Of a stretch of DNA of 64,000 bases, positions 44,653 through 55,615 are shown piece after piece (within the stretch, counting starts at the first letter, position 1; every line of letters begins with the position of its first letter). Source of the stretch: Solenopsis invicta. Taxonomy: Eukaryota; Arthropoda; Insecta; Hymenoptera; Formicidae. The translations under genes were made by a program, and so were the position numbers. The notes below the pieces were generated by a model. That model did not search any database and had not been told where the DNA came from. It was given only the letters and a program-made list of their open reading frames with translations. The stretch lies in the NCBI RefSeq assembly GCF_016802725.1, contig NC_052678.1, positions 1,900,501-1,964,500 of the forward strand. The letters run 5' to 3'.

Positions 44653-45006
44653 TTATGATATATCATATTGCAATATTGCTACAATGTCATAACAATATTA
44701 TAACGCGATATATCGCATTTAAATATTTATGCAATATCACAGCAATATTATATTATGATATATCATATTGCAATATTGCTGCAATATCATAGCAATATTA
44801 TAACGCAATATATCTCATTCAAATATTTCTGCAATATCACTGCAATATTGTAATATGATATATCATATTGCAATATTGCTGCAATGTCATAGCAATATTA
44901 TAACGCGATATATTGCATTCAATCATTTTTGCAATATCACTGCACTATTGTAATATGATATGTCATATTGCAATATTGCTGCAATGTCCAAGCAATATTA
45001 TAACGC
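44653..45006 (+). repeat. 102-bp AATATTGC tandem repeat, left half of a split array
   Basis: TATGATATATCATATTGCAA starts at about 44653, 44755, 44857 and 44958, a 102-base period. The array is cut at ACGC (45003-45006) by the TGTTACATCCAG element and resumes at 56773. Confidence 0.88.
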
Positions 45007-45679
45007 TGTTACATCCAGCCTTAAGGAAAGGAAGGCAGGGAAGGATGCAACAAAAACTCTTTTATTCTCGTGACCGCACTAGTGGGATGTGCGGCACGAG
45101 CCGAACGCACTTTTGATGATTCCGAAATTATGCGTCAACGTGTGAGGACACGCTTTAACGCCTTTTCAGAATCGTGCGATCGTTGGTCCTAATTTGAGTC
45201 AGAGAACTCAATCTCTATAACTCGGGATCGGACCGAGTGCAATCTTTTCGAGTCGATAAAATTTTACATTGTAACTTCTTTTAAACTAAAATTTAACATA
45301 TATTCTAATATTTGAATTTTACATACATAAAGGTTCAAAAAGAATTAGCAAATGAATACATTATCGGTTATTGTTATTTAATAGAAAAAAGGACTTCCGG
45401 TTGGACGGCGTTGGCGTGCATTCATGTAGACAACGCGTGTGAGAATTTGATAGCAGATTGGTGTGATTGCGGAGAGTGGAAAAAGAGAAAACAAGAGGAG
45501 AGGGAAGAGGACGAAGGAGAGGTGCCGAGACGTTGGTAGAAACAAGAAATTGAGCAGGAGTGGACCACAAGGAAGGATCCAAAAGCTGACCAAAGAACAG
45601 GTTAGGAATCAACCGGAAGGAAAGAGAAGAAAGCGAGGAGAAGGAGCAAGCATGAAGAGACTACAGAGATAGTAAACAG

Positions 45680-46420
45680 ATGGCGCCACCGGGAAGACCG
45701 GCAGGAGGTAAGGCGAAAGAGGAAAGTAAATGCAATAGCATGGAAAAATACGTGACAGGAGGAGAAGAGATAATAATAAAAGAAATGAAAAAGATAGGAA
45801 GAGAGATTGAGGAAAATATAGGCAAGAGGATGAAGAAGATGATAATACAATTTGAACAAATTAGAGAAGAGTGGAAAGAAGAAAAACGGACAAGAGAAAA
45901 GGATAGGAAGAAAGACAAAGAAGAATGGAGAGAAGAGAAAAAGAACCTGGAGAAGAGAATAGAAATCCTGGAATGGGAGAGTGAGAAAAAAGATAGAGAG
46001 AAACGGAAAAACAACATAGTAATTAGAGGAGCATTCAAATGGGAAGATAATAAAATGGAACAGGAAACAAAGGACTTCATAAGGGATAATCTGAGGATAG
46101 AAGCGAATATAAACAAAGCATTTAAGGTACAGAACAGAGGAGGTAAGTGCACAGTAGTAGCAGAAGTAGGAAGCTGGGAGCAAAAGAGAGAGATAATGGT
46201 CAAGAAGAAAGAGTTAAGGGCGGGAATTTTTATCGATGACGATCTGACAAGAATGGAAAGGGAAATGCAGTCGCAATTGAGGGTAAAAGCGAAGGAAGAA
46301 AGAGAAAAAGGAAAAAAGGTCAAGGTGGGATACGGAAAGATCATGATAGATGACAGATGGTACCGATGGAGTGCAAGAGAGAAGAAACTGACAGAGGAGA
46401 AAAGAAGAGGAGAAGAATGA
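45680..46420 (+). CDS. LINE ORF1 protein (coiled coil plus RRM-like, L1-ORF1p type)
   Basis: 246 residues from ATG in a good context to TGA, open throughout. Residues about 20-115 are a charged E/K/R-rich coiled coil. From about 117 (KNNIVIRGAFKW) to about 230 is a region similar to the L1 ORF1p RRM/C-terminal domains: LRIEANINKAFKVQ, then LRAGIFIDDDLTRMER and KVGYGKIMIDDRWYRW. Such proteins bind the element RNA and act as chaperones. Antisense ORFs of 100-371 codons overlap it because the sequence is purine-biased. They are not genes. Confidence 0.75.
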   Translation: MAPPGRPAGGKAKEESKCNSMEKYVTGGEEIIIKEMKKIGREIEENIGKRMKKMIIQFEQIREEWKEEKRTREKDRKKDKEEWREEKKNLEKRIEILEWESEKKDREKRKNNIVIRGAFKWEDNKMEQETKDFIRDNLRIEANINKAFKVQNRGGKCTVVAEVGSWEQKREIMVKKKELRAGIFIDDDLTRMEREMQSQLRVKAKEEREKGKKVKVGYGKIMIDDRWYRWSAREKKLTEEKRRGEE

Positions 46421-46459
46421 GACGCAGGCGGCGGGGATGGAACAGGGAAGGGAAGGGGG

Positions 46460-49400
46460 TTAAGAATTGGTTTTTGGAATGTAGCGGGATTAGCAAACAA
46501 ATGTGAGGAGGCGTGGGAATACCTGGAGAGCTTTGACATATTAGGACTAACAGAAACGTGGGTGGACGAGGAAGGATGGAAGAAGATGGCAGACAAAGTC
46601 TCAAAGGAATACATCTGGAAATGCATACCGGCAAGAAGGGAACACAAAAAAGGAAGGGCAAAAGGCGGGATCTTGAAAGCAGTAAGAAAAAGTTTGGAGG
46701 AGGTGGAGATTAACGAAATAAACGGAGAGATGGCAGAGACTAAGCTGAAATACAACGGAAACAGATGAAGGATCATTACACTCTACAGCCAAAAAATTGA
46801 AGAAACGATGAAAACACTAACGGAATGGATACCAGAAGAAGAGGAAAACTATTTACTGATAGGAGGAGATTTCAACGCGAGAACTGGAAGCGAAAGAGGC
46901 CCGATTGAAGAAGAAGAAGCAGAAAAGAGAAGCGAAATCAGACGGTCCATAGACAAAGTGAGTAATAGAGAAGGACGAATATTGCTGAATAGAATAGAAG
47001 AAAGAGGTTGGTCAATTTTAAACGGAAGTTTTGACAAAGAAGGAGGATGGACATATATAGGAGGATCGGGGATGTCAGTCATAGATTACATAATAGGAAA
47101 TGACAAAGCGTTAGGGGAAGTAAAATCGGTGGAAGAAGGAGAAAGAACAGAGTCGGACCACATTAGAAGCAGAATTAGTAGGAGCACAAACAAAGAAGAA
47201 AAACGACAGAAACAAGAAAAGGGAAATAGAGAGAAGCGTTTGGACAGAAGAAGGAATAGAAATGTACATGGAAAACTGCAAAGACTGGGCGAGCACACAG
47301 GAGGAAACGGAAGGAATATGGAAGGAGATAAGCGACAAGATAAAGAAATCCATAATAAAACAGATAAAGAAGATAATTCCATGGAAAATAGGAAAAAAAC
47401 AGTGGTACAACAAAGAGTGGAAAGTAAAGAAAAGAGAATTAAGGAAGACACTGAGAAATATAAAGAAGAAAAGAATTAGCAAAGAAGACTACTTTGCAAA
47501 GAGAAAAGAATACAAAGAGTGGTGTAAAGAGCAGAAGAAGAAGCATGAACAGGCAGAAGAAGAGGAAATCCGAAGGATAAAGAGCGAGAAAGAGGCATGG
47601 AAGTATATCAATAAATACGGAAAGAAAAGAAAGGAGGGGATATGCGACAACATAAAGATGGAAGAATGGAGAGATTATTTCATAGGACTACTCGGAAGCA
47701 TACAGGAAAAAGAAACAGACATAGGCGAACGAGAAAGCGATACAGGCACGACAATGGAAGAGGAACCAGGAGACATAGAAAAGGAAGAACTAAGAAAAAT
47801 ATTAAGGAAACTAAAAAATGCAAAAGCCCCCGGAGAAGACGGAATAGAGAACGAGGCGTGGAAATTTATGTCAGGAGAAATAGGAGAAGAATTTTGGAAA
47901 CTTATCAACAAAATATGGAAAGGAGGAGGACTACCAAGAGATTGGAACAGAGGAGTAATTAGCCCAATTTACAAAAGAGGAGAGAAGAACGAGATAAAGA
48001 ATTACAGAGGAATAACATTATTGGACTCGGCGTACAAGATATATGCAAGCATACTAAATGAAAAGTTAGAAAAAGAAACAGCAGATAAATTGAGAGAAAC
48101 GCAGTTCGGATTCAGGAAGGGAAGAGGAACTATGGACGCAGTCTTCACGATAAACTACATCGTGAACAGAGAATTGTGCAAGAAAGGAGGAAAAATATTC
48201 GCATATTTTGCGGATATGAAAGCAGCTTTCGATAAGGTGAATAGAAAGCAGCTGATAGAGTCGATGGAGAGGATGAATATATAGAGACAAATCTGAGACG
48301 GAGGATCACGGAAATATATAAAGAGACAAGAAATGTGATAAAAATAGGAGAAGAGAAATCTCAAGAGTTTTGGACAGGTAGAGGACTCAGGCAAGGTTGC
48401 CCATTAAGCCCAGCACTATTCAACATATATATAAAAGATCTGGAAGAAGAGATGGAAAAAGGACAGGCCGGAGGAATAGTAGTTGGCAAAGAAAAATTCT
48501 GGACGATAACATACCCAGATGACATCGTTTTGTTGGCAGAGAGAGAAGCGGATCTGGAAGAGATGATGGAGAGGTTCAGGAGATACCTAGAGAAAAAAGA
48601 ATTGAGCCTTAGTCCGGATAAATCAAAAGTGATGGTATTCGAAAGTGGAAGAGGAAGAAAAAAGAGAAGAGAATGGAAATGAGAGGAAAATGTGGAAGAG
48701 GTCAAAGAGATAAGATACCTAGGATATATGCTACAGAAAAACGGAGGTGCGGAGAAACATATAAGAGAGAGACTGAGAAGAGCAACAATAGCGATGAAGA
48801 GGACTTGGAGCATAGGGGAGAGAATATTCAAAGAAGACCATAGAAGAAGAATGAAAATGTTTGAAGCACTTGTTGGAAGCGTAGCGTTATATGGAGCGGA
48901 AGTTTGGGGCTGGAAAAACGAAAAAACGTTAGACGGAGTAAAGAGGAATTACGCAAAATGGATTCTAAACTTTGACAGAGGAACACCGAATTACATATTA
49001 TTGGAGGAGACAAAGATGGAAAAGATTAGAATACAAGCGATCAAAAGAGCACTAAAATACGAGGAAAAGGCGAGAAAATCAAAGAAGAAAATAATAAAAG
49101 AATGCATAAAAGATTTAGAAAAGTGGCGACCAGGTGCAGAAGAAGGAAGATGGGAAAGAAAGAGAAGAGAGGTGTTGGAGGAGGCAGGAGTAAACAAGGA
49201 ACAGCTTAGAAAGGAAAGAGAAGCAGGAAACGAGGAGATGGCAGAGAACATCTTGAAGGAACTAAAAATTAAAGAGAGCAGAGAGAGACAACAGAAGATA
49301 AACGAATCCAAGTACAACACCAACTACAAGATGATTGTACAGGAAAAGATACCAAAATACTTGGAGGGGAGGATGAAGAAAAAGGACAGATGCTTGATAG

Positions 49401-49674
49401 TCAGATACAGATGCGGGAATGAAAGGGAGTCAGTATTGGAGAGAAGAGGAGGAAAGGAGATGCAGAGTATGCAAGAAAGCAGAAGAAAGTTTGTACCATA
49501 TAATGAAAGATTGCGAAGCAACAAGAAGCGAAATGTCGATAGAAGAACTCACTGGAGAAAAAGGAAAGGGCCTACAAGTAATGAAAAAGATAGAAGAGCT
49601 GAGGAAGGAGATAAACAGGAAGGAGAAGGAAGAAGCAGAAGAGAATAAGAAGGAAGAAGTGCAAACAAACCAAA
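46460..49674 (+). pseudogene. LINE ORF2: endonuclease and reverse transcriptase, broken
   Basis: It opens with LRIGFWNVAGLANKCEE and LGLTETWV (APE endonuclease), GGDFNART and SDH. A TGA at 46766-46768 interrupts the endonuclease in frame. A frameshift lies near 47200. The reverse transcriptase follows: LKNAKAPGEDGI, NYRGITLLDSAYKIYA, FGFRKGRGTMDAVF and FADMKAAFDKV. A stop at 48282-48284 and a frame change precede GLRQGCPLSPALFN and YPDD, where the usual motif is (F/Y)ADD. TGA at 48680-48682 is another break. The C-terminal region ends, after a frameshift near 49430, with C-x2-C-x7-H-x4-C (CRVCKK...HIMKDC). None of the pieces can make a full enzyme. Confidence 0.85.
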
Positions 49675-50212
49675 GATCTAATTGTAACGCTAATGTTAAT
49701 GTTAATGTTGAGGGTGATATTGATTTGTTAGCTGTTGATGATGTTAACTGTAATTTTAAACTATTGAATTTTAAACTATTGAATTCTAAACTTTGAAGTT
49801 TAAGTTGAATTTGTAATGTAATATAAACAAAAGTGTATGTAACCGGAAGCCATCCTAAGCCGCAAGGCAAACGGATTAAGAATAATAAATAAAATAAAAT
49901 AATAGAAAAAAGAAAACAATATAACAAGGTAATCATTATTAATTAAGACAGCAGTACATAATCGGTTAGTTTAATTAAAATACAAAACGATTAGGTAATG
50001 ATTATACAGAAGTTTAAAAGTTATATACATTGTTTAATATCGATACATAATAGGGTCGTTGCGTAAAAAAATTATATTTTATTATCTAAAAGACTTTTCC
50101 GTAACAAATTGTAGAAAACAAATTTTTTTCAAAAATATTAATAATTGACTGAGTTATAATAAAATGAAAATTAAGACCGTTTGAAACGGTACCTTCTTCG
50201 CGCGCTTGCTAC

Positions 50213-52209
50213 GTGACGTCATATGCTGGTACGCACGCAGGCTACGACCGTACAGCACACACGAAGGATACATTTAGTTGGCCGAATATGGAAAATATTG
50301 CTACCAATTCAAAAAAAGAGTCGTATAAGTGGTGTTTTGTACCTAAGTGTACTAATACAAGTATCAAAACACCGAATAAAATATTTTTAACAGTGCCACG
50401 TGATATAAAACGTCGAAAAACATGGATGAGAATGGCTAGACGTGATGATGTGACGAATCCACCAACAAGTTGTTTGTTCTGCTGTGAAGATCATTTTAAC
50501 GTAATTATGATATATTCATGATTTATATAGAATATACATAATAATAATATACATAATCAAAATTATATTTATAAAGAACATATTTTGTATATTCAATTAG
50601 TTGAACATTACATTTAATTTTTTGTGTTATATTAAATTAAATAAGAATGCCTTTAAATATTTACTTAAATGTATTCTTACTTTATTAAATCAATAAATAT
50701 AAATAAATTTTAATTCAATATAAAAATACTTTTTTGTATTTTTTACATATTTATTACATATTAGTTACAGGAAGACATAGACAATTATTGTAGATTTAAA
50801 ATAATGGGAGGACGAATTCAATTGAAAAAAGACACGGTTCCACATATTTTTGATTGTCAGGATAGACAGAATACAAGTGATAAAGCTGATATGAAACCGG
50901 GAGCTGCAAAACGGAAAAGAATACAAACTTTGCAGGATATGGAAAAGGAAGTATCAGAGAAAACAATGGCTAATGAAATAGATGCAGGATGTTCTATACA
51001 AACAGTGATGGATGCTACTGATGATGCTTTAATACAAGAAAGTATGGATATTGATGAGAGGGATAATTTCGAAATACGATTTAAAGATGTTGGTATACAA
51101 GCAAAGCCACGTTTCAGAAGTAAAGCTATTCTTTGCAAACCTATAAGTAAAGACATGGCCTGTTCTCCTATTAAACAAAATATAAATGCAGAAAAAAGTG
51201 GTATTGATAAATCCAGCAGTAATATTACTGATGATACTATCGATAATATTACATCGATAAGTGAGGATACTTTGAAGAGTACCGATGAATATTTTCCTTC
51301 GAAAGAATACACGAGTGAAGAATTAAAAACGCACAAAACAGAATCAGACAATATTACGAGAGAGTTGAAGCTTTCCATTATAAAAAAAAACCTAAAATGT
51401 ATATAGGTATTCCAGAGCAGTTTTTATATGTCATAGATCTTTTGCACAACAAGACAGGTTTAATTTATACAGACATATATTTAACATTAACTAAAATTAA
51501 AATGAATGATACGTTTTATCGTTTAGGCGATGAATTTGGCATGTCTGCTAGTCATGCAAATAGAATTTTTAATAAGTCTGTTCCATTAATAGCAAATTGT
51601 TTAAGGTCTCTTATTTTTTGGCCAAAAAAGGATACTATACAGTTTTTACTTCCTATACCATTTCGAGCAAGATATAGTAATGTACAGTCTATAATTGATT
51701 GTCTAGAAATAGAAATTCAAAAACCTTCTAATGCAGTACATCAAGCTCTAACGTGGTCAGATTACAAAAAATGCAATACTTTAAAATATCTAATATCTTC
51801 TACGCCAGATGGAATGATCAATTATATTTCTTGCGGTTATGGAGGAAGAACAACAGACGCGTTTATCGTGGAAAATTGTGGCTACTTAGATGTAATACCT
51901 CCGGGATGCGGAATTATGGCAGACCGTGGATTTAAACATATCGAGCATTTAATAACACAAAAGGAATGTGTATTGATTAGACCTCCCAGCGTTGCGAGTT
52001 CTGTTAAACTATCAAAAGCAGAAGTGATGCAAACTAAAAGGATTGCAAGTTTACGAATACATATTGAACGAGTAATAAGAAGATTGAGAGAATTTAATTT
52101 TCTTCAACCTCATTCCTGCATTCATCATGAAGCCATTAGTAAAACTGATAATATTATTATTATTGCAGCAGCACTTATTAATTTACAACAACCAATTATA
52201 AATCAGTAA
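50213..52209 (+). CDS. ISL2EU transposase: THAP zinc finger plus DDE_Tnp_4 (two exons, one frame change)
   Basis: Exon 1 (50213-50500) ends at donor AAC/GTAATT. An alternative ATG is at 50288. It encodes a THAP-type DNA-binding finger: WCFVPKCTNTS, KIFLTVPRD, W, C-x2-C...H in SCLFCCEDHF. Exon 2 starts at 50771 after TTACAG and continues through a variable acidic linker to a nine-A run at 51388-51396, where the frame moves by -1. The next frame runs to 52209 with a helix-turn-helix (FYRLGDEFGMSASHANRIF) and the DDE_Tnp_4 core: D101 in IIDCLEIEI, D176 in IMADRGF and E224 in HIERVIRRLREF (numbered from 51397). A_AAA_AAC, a classical -1 slippery heptamer in the correct phase, lies at the change, so it is either a one-base loss or a programmed frameshift. 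Confidence 0.82.
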
Positions 52210-52335
52210 GAAGAAAATATTAAAATGAGTTTTGTAACGCAATATTTTAATTATTTTATTCCCAACTAGCATATATCTTGCTCGAAATGATATTTTTCAA
52301 TACATTCTTTTATATTTGATTACATGTTTTCTTTT

Positions 52336-54509
52336 CTATTTTTGTACAGATTCTAAAAGTAATGGAAAAATATTTTTTTCCCAGAATTTTGATGAATTGG
52401 ATATTATATTTTTAGTGTAATCGGAATCATAATCCACCCATACAAGTTTCACTTCTTTGGATGTCTCAAAATCAAATTTCGCCACGCAAAATAAACCTTT
52501 AGTTCGATTGGCAAACATCATTTGAATTTGCATTTGGGAATAAAACTTCTTTGCTATTGATCCATTCTTACATATATATCTGTCTTCAGATTTTTCGGTT
52601 AACGGGCATTTAACCTCGACGATGTAATCTTTCGTATAAGAATCAGGAGATGCTCCAAATATAGGGTAATCAGGCAACAATATTAAACCAGTTGGGTAAA
52701 ATTCCGTCCCCAACTTTTTCTCGACTACGTGTAAAACTTCTCGTTCAAGATTTCTTCCTCGTCTCATCGCTTCAGTCTCTATTAATTTTACTGCACCTAT
52801 AACTCTTTCAACGTACGAACCGTTTGTAGTTTTACAGTTTGTAGCTTCATATATGGTCGAAGCTGCAATTCTTCCATAGCGTAGTTCATACCATAGCGAA
52901 CAGGAACTTTGTTCTTTTGTAGCTTTCGCAGCTTCAATGCACAAATTTAAGCTCATGTGTTGCTTTGCAAAAAGTAAAAAGTCAGTAACATTTCTTTTAT
53001 CTCGATCACTACAGCTACAATATTTTAAAAGAAGAAAATGTAATGATAATGATTTTAAAGAATTGTCGTAATTATGTATGAAATGACGCGTAATTTGACT
53101 GTCGAGTTTTCTTGCTTTAGCTATTTCGATGAAATCTTCCAAAAAATTTGTATTTAATACTGTAGATTCTTCATATTTGCTTCTACTCAACACCTTCGCA
53201 GTTACACATTTTAATGATGTTCCTATTGACGACATTGTGGGACGCTTCCAATAACATGCTATAGATGTTGGAGCAGGTTCTTCGCTTCTTCGATGTGCCC
53301 ACATTAAAAATGCTATGGCGTGCTTGCAACCACCTAAAATTACCATATATTTGGAGCAACTTGTATAATAACATGAGTAAAATTTAAAATGATTGGTTCA
53401 CTTCTTCATCGCCTGAAAAACTGTCAATAATTTCAAATAAAAAATATTAAAATTTATTTAACGTTATTTATTTAGTTATAATATAAAATAATTATTTATA
53501 TATAGTTATAATTAACACGAAAATAATTAATAACAAATTTCTTTATTTTATTCAAATTATAGAAATGCCAAATGTTTCACTTCTATTTTAGTTAATATTT
53601 GTCGTTGGCTAGATCATTATTTATACTATTCAAAAAAATATCTCTTATTTATAATATTCATAAAAATATGTTATATTATCATAACTTGTTTCTAGCAAAA
53701 AGCAGTTATTATAATAAATTAATGCAGTAATAAAATCTACATTCTTTACACAGCCTAGCTAAAATCTTTTACGATGATGTTAGAGCAACAAACAAGTACT
53801 ATGTTTTATATAGTTTTAATATAATATTTTTAGACAAATTTTGAGTAAAAGTAAATCTCACCTGAAGAAGCTGCACAATCAAAGCATTGTGCACTTTTAA
53901 TTTCATTTTGTCTTTCATCAATTATTAATTCAACTGCGTATGCCTTGTTACGAACTTTGTGTTCAGGGCATATTTTAGCACGAATGGTACACATTCTTTT
54001 TTGACGACATATCTCCACATATCCAATTGCTTCGTCACCATACCTTTCCTGACTTGCTCTAACAAATAAAATAATACATATAATATTTAAACGTTTAAAA
54101 AATTATTGAGCACAATATGTCAGAGCTATTTGACAGGTGCAATAAAAAGTAAGGTTAGAATTCATTGTTCTAACAAAATAATCTATAGATTTTTCATTAT
54201 ACATTAATCTAAATATAAATCGAATAAGCTGGAGATTGTAAAAATTATTAGCACTAACCGTTATGCTTTACATAATCTTATTAACCTATATTTTTGTCAG
54301 TTCGAATTCCTATTATTAATCTAAACATAGTTATAATTGATGAATGTTCATATAACAAATACTTAAAGATTCATATACCTATGCATTTTAACTCCTCGAG
54401 ATTCAGCTATATTGAGTGTTGGGTTGTTAGCAAAGAAATTTGAAATCATTACTACATCCACACATGGTAAATTATCCGACTGAGCTTTAACGAAACCTGG
54501 CTGTGCCAT
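52336..54509 (-). CDS. YqaJ-type (lambda-exonuclease fold) nuclease of ISL2EU (three exons)
   Basis: Exons 54509-54379, 54058-53862 and 53333-52336 join in phase with GT/AG borders to 1326 nt (441 residues). It starts MAQPGFVKAQSDNLP. The first third has a cysteine/histidine cluster (CPEHK...CFDCAASS, GGCKHAIAFLMWAHRRSEEP), similar to a SWIM-like zinc motif. The last third is a YqaJ viral recombinase domain: LRYGRIAAS, GRNLEREVL, PIFGASPD (D340) and YIVEVKCP (E349, K351), then FYSQMQIQMMF. The D...ExK set is the metal-binding nuclease centre. All key residues are kept and the frame is intact. It probably processes DNA ends during transposition, an inference from its constant partnership with the transposase. 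Confidence 0.87.
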
Positions 54510-55015
54510 AATTCACGATTACTGCAAATCACTGCAAATCACTTATTTTGTGCCAAGAATTCCAAAAACTTGCGTACACAAGATGATATTTTGGTACGTT
54601 CACAGTCAGTCTCATACCGTTCGGCTCGATCGTCTACCAGCATTTGACGTCACGATGCAGCCGTCCAATCAGAACTTGTTTAAGTCACGTGGTTTAAATT
54701 CGTATTTTCCAGCGTTTTTAATAAATTATAATTAATTACCAAAGTATAAAATTTTGTTTTTAATGTCATATTCATATTTACCACCCCTAATTTAGTATAA
54801 AAAAAAAGTTTCAAAGAAAAAAAAAATTTGTGTAACGATCCTATTGTAAAAGTGAACTAAACAAGAAATTAATTAAAGGTTATTGAAGAAATTAGTATTA
54901 TGCATTATCGCTAGGATTTATAGTATTAAAAAAAATAAAATAAAAACTTAATTCTATTACATTTGTGTAGGAGAAGATAGAATTGACGCATTTGTAAGTT
55001 TCGTTAATTTACTAT

Positions 55016-55615
55016 TTAGGAGTGGTAATAATTATAAAATAACGTGGATTCGGTGGGAGGTGGATCTTCAGGATCGTGGTCGGAAAGGAGAATTACTTCT
55101 TCTAGGAATTCCACGCTGGACGTGGAATTCACTGGTGAGGGAGGAGGGGGAATTTCCTCTATGAATTCCACGCTAGGCGCAGGACTCAAGGGGGAAGAAG
55201 GATTAGAGAGATCCTCTGGGACAGGCGAATACGAGGGGGAGGGAAAATCAACAGGGTCTTCGGGGACAGGCGAGTACGAGGGGGAAGGGAGATCAACGGG
55301 ATCTTCGTGGATAGGCGAATACGGAGGGGTATCTGGAGCGATCCTATATGTAAGTAGAGAGAAGATAGAGGGAGCAGGGGACAGTGAAGATGAGGAAGGG
55401 GAAGGTGGGTCGCGTTCCTCTAGGATAAGCGGAGGTATCTCCAAAGATGGCGCCCATCCAGGAGCCGGTTCCTGGCGCAAATTCACCCGTTCCCTTATCC
55501 TTAGGATTGCCCAGAGGCACTCGAGGATAACGACTTGCCTCCCGAAGTATTCCCGGAAACGATTCGGACGATGTCGATGGGGTCGCGATTTTCGTGGGAT
55601 GTGAATTTTGCCCAC
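55016..55615 (-). CDS. Uncharacterised proline/acid-rich ORF in the outer element
   Basis: 199 codons from ATG, no interruption. A basic N-terminus (PRKSRPHRHRPNRFREYFGR) and an amphipathic part precede a P/S/E-rich region with at least two YSPVPEDPVDLPSPS-like repeats and two SVEF(I/L)EE repeats, ending STLFYNYYHS. I do not recognise it. Coding bias is suggested by repeat units that keep frame, and the plus-strand G/E/S-rich ORF (55044-55604) is its shadow. It is the only coding candidate of the outer element. Confidence 0.4.
   Translation of the reverse strand: MGKIHIPRKSRPHRHRPNRFREYFGRQVVILECLWAILRIRERVNLRQEPAPGWAPSLEIPPLILEERDPPSPSSSSLSPAPSIFSLLTYRIAPDTPPYSPIHEDPVDLPSPSYSPVPEDPVDFPSPSYSPVPEDLSNPSSPLSPAPSVEFIEEIPPPPSPVNSTSSVEFLEEVILLSDHDPEDPPPTESTLFYNYYHS

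Larger units (their letters stand above)
45392..49899 (+). mobile_element. LINE (APE-type non-LTR retrotransposon), near full length, decayed
   Basis: The 4.5-kb element is bounded by a 13-bp target duplication TAATAGAAAAAAG (45379-45391 and 49900-49912). It has a 5' leader, ORF1, ORF2 (endonuclease, reverse transcriptase, zinc end), and a 3' tail of AATAAATAAAATAAAAT. The sense strand is strikingly A/G-rich. Clade is not assigned. The duplication and near-full length show target-primed insertion. Several stops and frameshifts in ORF2 show it is dead. Confidence 0.88.
50052..54842. mobile_element. ISL2EU-type DNA transposon (IS5/Harbinger-related), nested
   Basis: Ends AGGGTCGTTGCG and the complement AGGATCGTTACA, with AT duplicated at both borders (50050-50051 and 54843-54844). 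4.79 kb long. It carries the two genes that define ISL2EU elements: a THAP/DDE_Tnp_4 transposase on the plus strand and a YqaJ-type nuclease on the minus strand, arranged tail to tail. It sits inside the outer TGTTACATCCAG element, which sits in elongase intron 1. Damage is minor: one homopolymer frame change in the transposase. Confidence 0.88.

Noticed and set aside
45602..49936. Long minus-strand ORFs opposite the LINE (up to 371 codons, Ser/Phe/Leu-rich)
   Set aside because: The LINE sense strand is purine-rich, so the antisense lacks stops. The proteins have no recognisable domain.
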